From Deltaproteobacteria bacterium (GTDB lineage Bacteria > Desulfobacterota > DSM-4660 > Desulfatiglandales > HGW-15): a stretch of 5,867 nucleotides of DNA. The translations under genes were made by a program, and so were the position numbers. The notes below the pieces were generated by a model. It saw nothing but the letters and a program-made list of their open reading frames with translations. It was not told the origin of the DNA and did not search any database. The DNA is taken from assembly GCA_019307805.1 (NCBI GenBank), contig JAFDIX010000205.1, forward strand, positions 1 to 5,867, read 5' to 3'. The number at the start of each line of letters is the position of its first letter. The stretch's first letter is position 1. Of this stretch, positions 1 through 5,630 are shown one piece after another.

Positions 1-641
1 AGGATGGAATCCTCTGCAACCATCTTGCCGATTCGCTCCAGCTTGGCCAGGATATTTTCTTTGATGGCCTCGTGGCCGATGCATTCCTCAATATTGCCGG
101 CAAAACCACGTCCCACGATTTCCTTCTTGAGGGATGCAATGTTGTTGTCGACGATTTCCATGTCCTCTTTATCTTCCGCCCATCCCACAAGCATGGCATG
201 GTGTGTATAGCTGATACTGTCACGCAGCCTGTACCTCAGGTTAGCAACACCGGATCCAATGGAAACCAGATCCTCAGGGAAGACATACCTGACTTCGTAT
301 GTCTCTTCATTGGACTGCACTTCCGAGCCGTTAACGAAGGTCTTGTTCTTGGAATGGAGGTCCACCACCTTGGCAAACTCATCGGTTACCTCAAGCCAGA
401 TTTGTGCCCTTGAGATATAACCACTCTCACGCCCCATCGCCTCGCTTCTCAATGAAATGGAATATTCTGTATCCTCAATGAGTTCTCTTGCCCAATCCGG
501 CAGCTTTGCATAATATGCCTGGTTTCCCTGAACCTCCGCCTTTGAGCATCTTCCAATGACGTACTTGCCTTTATCTATAGGAAAGGTCTTTCTTAACGCC
601 TTTCTTGTGCATGTGCATTCCAGTTCTGCAAAAGTGGACAT
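1..641 (-). CDS. FHA-like domain protein, N-terminal part (runs off left edge)
   Basis: This open frame starts at an ATG at 641 and stays open for 213 codons to the window edge, so the C-terminus is missing. The start is supported by an AGGGGAA Shine-Dalgarno at 647-653, seven bases or fewer upstream; the ATG at 660 stops after five codons. The protein begins MSTFAELECT. Residues about 27-140 resemble a forkhead-associated (phosphothreonine-binding) fold: YVIGR near 27-31, ISRAQ at 76-80, VVDLHSKNKTFVNG at 92-105, and a final SIGSGVANLRYRL strand. The usual SRxH signature reads SRAQ (His replaced by Gln), S-x-NGT reads SKNKT, and about 45 residues separate GR from SR, more than usual. Residues 145-213 are mostly charged and helical, and I do not recognise them. 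FHA proteins usually act in Ser/Thr kinase signalling or as modules of regulators; the role here is unknown. The FHA call is inference from motifs; the coding call is firm. Confidence 0.7.
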   Translation of the reverse strand, partial: MSTFAELECTCTRKALRKTFPIDKGKYVIGRCSKAEVQGNQAYYAKLPDWARELIEDTEYSISLRSEAMGRESGYISRAQIWLEVTDEFAKVVDLHSKNKTFVNGSEVQSNEETYEVRYVFPEDLVSIGSGVANLRYRLRDSISYTHHAMLVGWAEDKEDMEIVDNNIASLKKEIVGRGFAGNIEECIGHEAIKENILAKLERIGKMVAEDSI

Positions 642-914
642 TTTAGTTCCCCTTTTTCATACGCCTCAACAACCGTATGCTATTGTATAGTATAGAATCA
701 CATCTTTGGCATTTAATTTTATAAAATTAATATTAATAATGTATAATTAACGTATAAGTTATGCATTGTCAATCTCTTTTTAATAAAATGAGCAAAATTT
801 ATGCCAAAACCCGCTGAGAAAACCATGGATATGGGGGTAGGATCTTTGGTACAACACATGAATAAACAATAGTTGCCACTATTCAGAAAAAAACCCAAAT
901 GAAGGGGTGGATCC
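642..914. promoter_or_regulatory. Divergent intergenic control region
   Basis: This 273-bp non-coding stretch separates the minus-strand FHA-like gene from the plus-strand rdhA-like gene, so both promoters should lie here. Roughly 705-790 is strikingly AT-rich compared with the flanking coding DNA. A plus-strand -10-like TATAAT is at 742-747, with only a poor -35 (TTATAA at 719-724, 17-bp spacer). A minus-strand -10-like TATACT is at 689-694, with weak -35 candidates around 711-718. The rdhA-like gene has an AAGGGG SD at 902-907, seven bases before its ATG at 915. No start-to-stop reading frame in this stretch looks like a gene, and I see no RNA gene. Promoter positions are tentative because AT-rich DNA yields such hexamers by chance. 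Confidence 0.5.
713..750. repeat. Tandem TTAAT-N8-ATTAA palindromes (candidate operator)
   Basis: Positions 713-730 read TTAATTTTATAAAATTAA, a perfect 18-bp palindrome. Positions 733-750 read TTAATAATGTATAATTAA, with the same TTAAT and ATTAA half-sites eight bases apart but an asymmetric centre. The boxes start 20 bp apart, about two helical turns, so bound proteins would lie on one face. Between and overlapping them is the 12-bp perfect palindrome ATTAATATTAAT (726-737). The half-sites look like those of CRP/FNR-family 'dehaloboxes' (TTAAT...ATTAA type) used by CprK/RdhK, but those have a 4-bp spacer, so the match is only partial. The boxes overlap the plus-strand TATAAT (742-747) and possible minus-strand -35 positions, fitting an operator. 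Low complexity makes chance a real alternative. Confidence 0.4.
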
Positions 915-2363
915 ATGACAGACATCCTGATCTTTATTGCCGCCGTGGTACTTGTGGGCCAGGCGATCATCGGCCTGGCGTTTTTCATTTCCTGCATCTG
1001 GGAGAGGGAAGCACGGGCCACTGTTTTTGCCGGCATACAGTTCCTGGGAATGGCCGCACTCGCCGGCCTCTTTTTTTTCATCCGTGGAGCTGGTTTTTTT
1101 GAGAGCACACCCGGCCTTGCGCTCCTGATAGCGGGCCTCATTTCCGGTATTTTTATCACCGTTCTTCTGATGAGGAAGAGCGGTACCAATCCGAAAGCCC
1201 TGGAAGGAACAAAGGGCCTGATCGCAGGAGATGTAAAACGGTTTGATGAGAGGGAGCAGGTCTTTGCAAGGAACCGGACCATGCGCCCGGGTTCAGAACA
1301 ATACAACATTTTTTACAAAGAGCACCCCGAGTACGAGGAATTTGATAGACAGAGGCGGGAAAAGGGCGGGGTCAATGGACGCCCTGGAAGCATTGACAAA
1401 CCCTATGGGCAGCCAAATATTGCGGCGGCAGGGGCGGGAAGGGAGATGTGTCGGCAACTCTCAACACCTGCCATGGTCAAACCTCAGGCCCTGCCGATAT
1501 TCCAGGGCAAAAAAGTAGAAATGAACCCGGAGGAGGCCTCTGAGAGGATCAAGGGTTTCACCCGGAATCTGGGCGCCGACATGGTAGGCATCACTGAAAT
1601 CAGCCCCCTCTGGCTCTATTCCCAGAGAGGCGAGATATTTCACGAGAACTGGGAGGACTGGGGAAAGGAAATCGTCAATACTCACAAATACGCCATCGTC
1701 TTTGGCACGGAGATGTCATTCAGTGTGATCAGCGCTGCTCCCCACACACCCACCTCCATCGAGAGTTCGACCCAGTATGCCAAGGGGGCCTTTATTGCGA
1801 CATCCCTTGCAAGATACGTTGCCAATCTCGGTTATTCCGCCACCGCCAATCATCTTCGTTATTACGATGCATTGATGGTGCCATTGGCAGTGGATGCCGG
1901 CCTTGGAGAACTGGGGCGGCACGGATACATGATTACGAAAAAACTGGGCCCGCGTCTGCGGTTGGGTGCCGTGACTACGGATCTCCCCCTCATTCCTGAC
2001 GGGCCCGTTGATATCGGTGTGGAGGATTTCTGCAGAATCTGCAAGAAGTGCGCGGTCTGCTGCCCTTCCCATTCCATTCCAGAGGGAGATCAGGCAATGC
2101 ACAACGGGACCCGCCGCTGGAAACTGAATGCCGAGACCTGTTTCGACTACTGGGGGAAGGTGGGTACCGGGTGCAATATCTGCATGCGGGTGTGCCCATG
2201 GAGCCATGCCAGGACCTTTCCCCACAGGCTCATCGTGGAATGGGTTGCCAGGAACCATCTGGCAAGACGGATCTTCAACCTCATGGACGACATCTTCTAC
2301 GGAAGAAAGCCGAAGGCAAGGTCAGGGCCCAGGTGGGCAAAATATGATGGACCGTGGGAATAG
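915..2363 (+). CDS. rdhA: Membrane-anchored reductive dehalogenase-like protein (RdhB-like anchor + RdhA)
   Basis: Predicted corrinoid/iron-sulfur reductive dehalogenase homologue, 482 residues. RdhA enzymes remove halogen from organohalides as terminal reductases; the substrate here is unknown. Three hydrophobic segments (about 4-29, 36-57, 66-86) form an N-terminal anchor; no twin-arginine signal is present. Residues 105-165 resemble the RdhA lead region (MRPG, Y..FYKEHPEYEEFD). About 205-365 is the corrinoid-binding part, with the family signature PLAVDAGLGELGRHG at 323-337 and TDLPL at 355-359. Two 4Fe-4S motifs follow: C373, C376, C379, C383-P and C409-x10-C420, C423, C427-P, the classical RdhA arrangement. 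By remembered spacing to PceA, Tyr288, Asn312 and Arg347/349 could be active-site residues; this is unverified. The start is backed by AAGGGG seven bases upstream. No separate rdhB is in the window; the fused anchor would replace it. A QueG (epoxyqueuosine reductase) relative is the main alternative, but anchor and signatures favour RdhA. The gene ends 4 bp from the convergent AOR stop. Confidence 0.88.
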   Translation: MTDILIFIAAVVLVGQAIIGLAFFISCIWEREARATVFAGIQFLGMAALAGLFFFIRGAGFFESTPGLALLIAGLISGIFITVLLMRKSGTNPKALEGTKGLIAGDVKRFDEREQVFARNRTMRPGSEQYNIFYKEHPEYEEFDRQRREKGGVNGRPGSIDKPYGQPNIAAAGAGREMCRQLSTPAMVKPQALPIFQGKKVEMNPEEASERIKGFTRNLGADMVGITEISPLWLYSQRGEIFHENWEDWGKEIVNTHKYAIVFGTEMSFSVISAAPHTPTSIESSTQYAKGAFIATSLARYVANLGYSATANHLRYYDALMVPLAVDAGLGELGRHGYMITKKLGPRLRLGAVTTDLPLIPDGPVDIGVEDFCRICKKCAVCCPSHSIPEGDQAMHNGTRRWKLNAETCFDYWGKVGTGCNICMRVCPWSHARTFPHRLIVEWVARNHLARRIFNLMDDIFYGRKPKARSGPRWAKYDGPWE

Positions 2364-2367
2364 ACGG

Positions 2368-4308
2368 TTAGTGTCCCAGTTTTCCCATCTTTTCCAACTC
2401 ATCCGCAACGTAATCAAGCTCCAGATCCGCCAAAGCCTTCCTGGTAGGGAAACTGGTTTTACTGTCCCAGTCATGAACATCGTAATAATCATCCAGCATC
2501 CTGTTCCACTGGGCCTCATCGATCTTCCATCCTGCTAAATCACCAGTTGGAATAGGCTCATTGAGATCCCTTGGAGTGGGCATATCGTCTTTTCGGTCAA
2601 AATCAGTGAATCTCAGATTAAAGGCCTTTTCCAGATTGAGCTGTTTCATGGTCAGCCTTCTAAGGTCCTCTACCGTAGTCTCCCATCCGGTGGCAGCAGA
2701 GTATAGCTCTGCCAACTGGGGAACATCTACCATTTCAACATCCCATATCGCTGAATTCCATATGCAGACTCCGAAGGAATTGCATGCCCGGGTGAGAACC
2801 TCCGTTGATTTGACCATCTCGGCCTTGCCCTCATAGTCCTGAGCCTTGTCAGGATTATCAACGCCATAGACTTCTTTGGCCTTCTCCACATTCAGGCCGG
2901 GCTGGGTTTCACATACTGCCGCCCCTGTGGTGTGCCCGCCCCCCCGGGTGGAGGTCGTGACACCCAAGGCCCAGCCGTTGGCTCCACGGCAGGGTTCATA
3001 CAGATCCTGCCCCTTGATATGTATCGCATAATAGCTGCTGTCCCGACCCACAATATCTGCGGCCCTGGCACATCCCTCGGCAAGGATATCGCCAAAGCCT
3101 TCTCTGTAGGCGATCTTTCGGATGAGTTCAAGTATAAGATCGGCATCACCCCAATGAAGTGCAAGACCATCCGTGTCCTTCTCATCGATGATGCCCCGCT
3201 GATAGCATTCCATGGCCCAGCCTATGGCCCCACCGGCCGCATCCAAATCCAGACCCAACTGATTGCAGACGGCATTGGCCTTCATCATAAAGGTAGGCTC
3301 CCAGACAGCCAGCCGGCCCTGCAGTGTCCCCAATGCCTCCCATTGGTTACATTCTGTGATGAGGCCTGCGTAAGGCCCCTCCGTGATGTGCATAACCCGG
3401 CCGCACCCGCCAACGGCACACCCGGGAAAGCTGACTTGAGAGACCCGATACTTATCGCAGGTCTTCCAGGGGTGCATGACTTCAGCCATATCGTCCGGGA
3501 TACGGGTTTCCTGGAAATTTTTGTAGGGGATCCCGCAGACTTCCTGTTTGCGTGCAAAAATGCAGAGTGTGCCATATTTGTGGAGGTTTGGGAGGGTTTT
3601 CGCGTTCTTGTACATGGCGCGGCACTTGGCCACATATGCCGAAAAACGATCCGGGTCTGCAACCTTGATGGAACCGGTGCCCTTGACCACAATGGCCTTG
3701 AGGTTCTTGGACCCCATGACAGCGCCATTCCCGCATCTGCCGAAAGACCTTCCCGTATCCTGTGTGATAGAGGCCCCGCGGCAGAGGTTTTCCCCCGCAG
3801 GTCCTATGGACACGGTATGAAGAGATGGATCCTTGTTTTCCGTTCGGATGATTTCCAGGGTCTCCCAGGTATCCTTGCCCCAGAGATGGGTAGCATCCCG
3901 AATCTCCACCACATCATTATAGATCCACAAATAGACCGGGGTTGAGGCTCGGCCCTCTATTACGATCCCATCATAGCCCGCATATTTCAGTTGCCCCCCG
4001 GTGTAGCTATCGCTGAATGAACTGGCCCATCCGCCTATCATGGGACCCAGGGTGCTCACGTTCATCTTATTGGCCCCCGGAGCTGTAGTGCCGATAAGCG
4101 GGCCGGAGCCAAAAACCAACTTGTTGGCCGGGTCATAGGGGGTTACCCATGGCCTCAGTTCATCATAGAGTATTTTTATGGCAATACCGGAGGAGCCCAG
4201 CCACTCTCTGGCATACTTGGAAGTCGCTTCTGTCCGCATTTCTCCATTGCTCAGATTAATCCTCAGGATTTTGCCTGCATACGCGTATAGATCATTGTTA
4301 TTTACCAT
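2368..4308 (-). CDS. Aldehyde:ferredoxin oxidoreductase family (tungstopterin) protein
   Basis: A 646-residue AOR-family protein, near the usual length (about 600-650). Members carry a bis-pterin tungsten cofactor and normally one 4Fe-4S cluster in the cytoplasm, and oxidise aldehydes with ferredoxin or catalyse related low-potential reactions. The N-terminal AOR domain shows YAGKILRINLS (10-20), GSGPLIGTTAPG (67-78), GGQLKYAGYDGIVIEG (104-119) and GRCGNGAVMGSKNLKA (190-205). The C-terminal domain shows LGLDLDAAG..IGWAMECYQRG (351-372) and NSFGVC (510-515). Two departures stand out: the usual CX2CX3C cluster motif reads SFPGC297AVGGC302GR (CX4C, with serine near the first cysteine position), and the Asp of the DxxGLC pterin motif is Asn510. 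The subfamily is therefore uncertain; classical aldehyde oxidation should not be assumed, and a BamB-like or uncharacterised member is possible. The start at 4308 follows a strong GGGAGGA SD (4315-4321) and a promoter at 4370-4399. Confidence 0.88.
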   Translation of the reverse strand: MVNNNDLYAYAGKILRINLSNGEMRTEATSKYAREWLGSSGIAIKILYDELRPWVTPYDPANKLVFGSGPLIGTTAPGANKMNVSTLGPMIGGWASSFSDSYTGGQLKYAGYDGIVIEGRASTPVYLWIYNDVVEIRDATHLWGKDTWETLEIIRTENKDPSLHTVSIGPAGENLCRGASITQDTGRSFGRCGNGAVMGSKNLKAIVVKGTGSIKVADPDRFSAYVAKCRAMYKNAKTLPNLHKYGTLCIFARKQEVCGIPYKNFQETRIPDDMAEVMHPWKTCDKYRVSQVSFPGCAVGGCGRVMHITEGPYAGLITECNQWEALGTLQGRLAVWEPTFMMKANAVCNQLGLDLDAAGGAIGWAMECYQRGIIDEKDTDGLALHWGDADLILELIRKIAYREGFGDILAEGCARAADIVGRDSSYYAIHIKGQDLYEPCRGANGWALGVTTSTRGGGHTTGAAVCETQPGLNVEKAKEVYGVDNPDKAQDYEGKAEMVKSTEVLTRACNSFGVCIWNSAIWDVEMVDVPQLAELYSAATGWETTVEDLRRLTMKQLNLEKAFNLRFTDFDRKDDMPTPRDLNEPIPTGDLAGWKIDEAQWNRMLDDYYDVHDWDSKTSFPTRKALADLELDYVADELEKMGKLGH

Positions 4309-4315
4309 TCCAATT

Positions 4316-4335
4316 CCTCCCTATATATGAGGAGG
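4316..4335 (-). promoter_or_regulatory. Possible SD-masking hairpin in the AOR leader
   Basis: In the minus-strand leader, CCTCC (4331-4335) is complementary to the GGAGG Shine-Dalgarno core (4316-4320) with ten bases between the arms; a G-U pair may extend it, leaving an eight-base AU-rich loop. If formed, it would hide the ribosome-binding site of the AOR gene seven bases upstream of its ATG. The stem is short, five to six base pairs, so it may be only a weak translational brake or chance. Confidence 0.3.
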
Positions 4336-4369
4336 GTGCACCATCGTAGGATGCATCTCCCCGCATGGA

Positions 4370-4399
4370 TTAATACCCGAGAATCCCGGAATTTGTCAA
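4370..4399 (-). promoter_or_regulatory. Sigma-70-type promoter for the AOR gene
   Basis: On the minus strand a perfect TTGACA -35 (4394-4399) is followed after 18 bp by TATTAA (4370-4375), matching the -10 consensus at four of six positions. Transcription would start near 4362 and leave a leader of roughly 50 bases before the ATG at 4308. The spacer contains AATTCCGGGATT (about 4382-4393 on the plus strand as AATCCCGGAATT), a near-palindrome with one mismatched pair that could be an operator or chance. A promoter here makes sense because a strong terminator lies just upstream at 4460-4500. Confidence 0.6.
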
Positions 4400-4459
4400 T
4401 ACACGGAACCTCTTCCTGGCCAATAGCTCTATTTCATTTTCTTTCTCTCAAAAACACAA

Positions 4460-4500
4460 AATAAACGCTACCCCCCCAAATGCGGGGGGTAGCGTTTATT
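4460..4500 (-). terminator. Strong rho-independent terminator after the dehydrogenase gene
   Basis: Two perfectly complementary 17-base arms (4460-4476 and 4484-4500) enclose a seven-base loop. Read on the minus strand the arms are AATAAACGCTACCCCCC and GGGGGGTAGCGTTTATT, and the 3' arm runs into TTGTGTTTTT (about 4450-4459), giving the U-rich tail. The plus-strand side lacks a comparable T-run, so it works mainly for minus-strand transcription. It lies 57 bases past the stop codon of the dehydrogenase and separates that transcript from the AOR promoter. Confidence 0.9.
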
Positions 4501-4556
4501 GATGAGGAGGCTGAACTTCGCCTTCAACAACCTCATGGGCTTGCTTTAAACCCGGG

Positions 4557-5432
4557 CTAAAAACCTGCACCTTTTTCAAAGTATTCCAGGACCGCGTTCA
4601 GGTCCTGTTCTTCAAAACCGAGTGCTGCAGCACCGACAAATGCCTGATGGGAGGTTGCGCAAAGAGGAACAGGGACTTTTTGGTCCTCAGCCATGGCAAG
4701 GATAGTGCGCAGATCCTTGCGCATGATGTTGACAGTGGCGATGGGATTGTAATTCTTTGCAATCATGGGGCTCGCCTTATAATCCAGGATTTTGGGGATG
4801 ACGCTTTCCTTGAGAAACCCCACCATGGCCTCGGGGTCAAGTCCGGCCTTTTTCCCCAGGGTGAGCCCCTCGGCAATCCCTGAAATATGGACGGCAAAAA
4901 TCAGGTTGGTCACAAGCTTCATGGTAAGCCCGGAACCATTTGGTCCAAAATAGTTGATCTTCTCGCCTATGGTCTCGAGCACATTGCGGTGTGCCTCCAG
5001 GGCCTCCCTGTCCCCACCGACCATGATTGCAAGTTTTCCTGCCTCGGCATGGGGAACACTCCCGCTCATCGGGGTATCCAGAAAACGTATCCCCTTTTCT
5101 TTGGCTTCAAGGGCAATCCTTTGACTCCCGGCAACCGAGATGGTCGAGAAGTCAAAACACACCGTCTCACCCATGGCTGCACTCAGGGCCCCTTCCTCCC
5201 CGAGATAGGCCTCGATGTCGTGCTCAGTCTCAGGGACTGCGCTGCAGATGACCTGGGCACCCCGGGCTGCTTCTGCCGGCGAACCGCATATGGCGACACC
5301 TTTCTCTGTTGCGCGCTGACAAGCGTCCGGAGAGGGATCAAATCCCCGCACCTCGAAACCGGCCTCGACCAGATTGGCCGCCATGGGGCAGCCCATGTTT
5401 CCGAGCCCTAAAAATGATACTGTTTTTGCCAT
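4557..5432 (-). CDS. NAD(P)-dependent beta-hydroxyacid dehydrogenase (3-hydroxyisobutyrate dehydrogenase family)
   Basis: A complete 291-residue cytoplasmic member of the beta-hydroxyacid dehydrogenase family, of normal length. These enzymes interconvert small beta-hydroxy acids (3-hydroxyisobutyrate, tartronate semialdehyde/glycerate, gamma-hydroxybutyrate) and their semialdehydes. The Rossmann motif is GLGNMGCPMAANL at 9-21. Asp32 at the end of strand 2 (GFDPSP) suggests a preference for NAD over NADP. The substrate motif, usually DAPVSGG, reads DTPMSGS at 119-125, and KLAIMVGG follows at 133-140. The catalytic lysine and partner asparagine are in GSGLTMKLVTN (Lys172, Asn176), and Lys239 in MRKDL is also typical. 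The start at 5432 has AGGAGG at 5441-5446, eight bases upstream. It lies 15 bp past the stop of the alkD remnant, downstream of the amidase, and ends before the terminator at 4460-4500. The exact substrate cannot be told from sequence. Confidence 0.9.
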   Translation of the reverse strand: MAKTVSFLGLGNMGCPMAANLVEAGFEVRGFDPSPDACQRATEKGVAICGSPAEAARGAQVICSAVPETEHDIEAYLGEEGALSAAMGETVCFDFSTISVAGSQRIALEAKEKGIRFLDTPMSGSVPHAEAGKLAIMVGGDREALEAHRNVLETIGEKINYFGPNGSGLTMKLVTNLIFAVHISGIAEGLTLGKKAGLDPEAMVGFLKESVIPKILDYKASPMIAKNYNPIATVNIMRKDLRTILAMAEDQKVPVPLCATSHQAFVGAAALGFEEQDLNAVLEYFEKGAGF

Positions 5433-5447
5433 TCCCCTCTCCTCCTG

Positions 5448-5630
5448 TTATATTTTTCCCTTGAGATATTTTAACCGCTTGGGCTCCGGAAACCGCTCGA
5501 TGGCATACCGAAGCATGGTGCGGGGCATATTCTTATAGTGCCTTTTGAGGAAGGCCTCCTCGGTTTTGAGATCACGCTTTCCCACCTCCCGGAGCATCCA
5601 CCCGACGGCGTTATTCAGCTGTGAGGGCAT
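5448..5630 (-). pseudogene. C-terminal fragment of an AlkD-type DNA alkylation repair protein
   Basis: The frame ending at 5448 encodes a tail recognisable as the end of COG4912/AlkD-type DNA glycosylases: AVGWMLREVGKRD and MPRTMLRYAIERF are characteristic of that family. Full proteins are about 220-240 residues and built from helical repeats; only about 57 residues are here. Further upstream the same frame is just the out-of-frame shadow of the amidase, with no remaining alkD sequence. An ATG at 5630 could start a 60-residue peptide (MPSQLNNAVG...), but it overlaps the last 20 bases of the amidase and has no convincing SD. I read it as a gene remnant left by a deletion or recombination joining amidase to alkD around 5611-5625, or as an assembly chimera. 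It would lack the DNA-binding and base-excision parts and is very unlikely to be functional. Confidence 0.75.

Noticed and set aside
72..413. 113-codon plus-strand frame in the first 413 bases
   Set aside because: It is antisense to the FHA-like gene, whose minus-strand frame has a good SD and recognisable motifs.
719..1309. 196-codon minus-strand frame across the rdhA control region and 5' end
   Set aside because: It opposes the conserved membrane anchor of the rdhA-like gene and extends through the AT-rich control region; no family features.
1716..2258. 180-codon minus-strand frame opposite the rdhA Fe-S region
   Set aside because: It is the antisense shadow of the conserved cysteine motifs, with no domain or ribosome site of its own.
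2355..2378. TGGGA...TCCCA inverted repeat spanning both convergent stop codons as a bidirectional terminator
   Set aside because: The stem is only five base pairs with a 14-base loop and no proper T-run on either strand.
2932..3945. 337-codon open frame on the plus strand inside the AOR gene
   Set aside because: It is fully antisense to well-conserved AOR motifs, its protein shows no recognisable domain, and it has no SD; long antisense frames are common opposite GC-biased codons.
4501..4536. ATGAGG...CCTCAT inverted repeat just before the strong terminator
   Set aside because: Six-base arms with a long, poorly paired interior; it adds nothing that the 17-bp terminator stem does not explain.
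4887..5411. 174-codon plus-strand frame inside the dehydrogenase gene
   Set aside because: It lies antisense to the Rossmann and catalytic motifs of the dehydrogenase and shows no domain.
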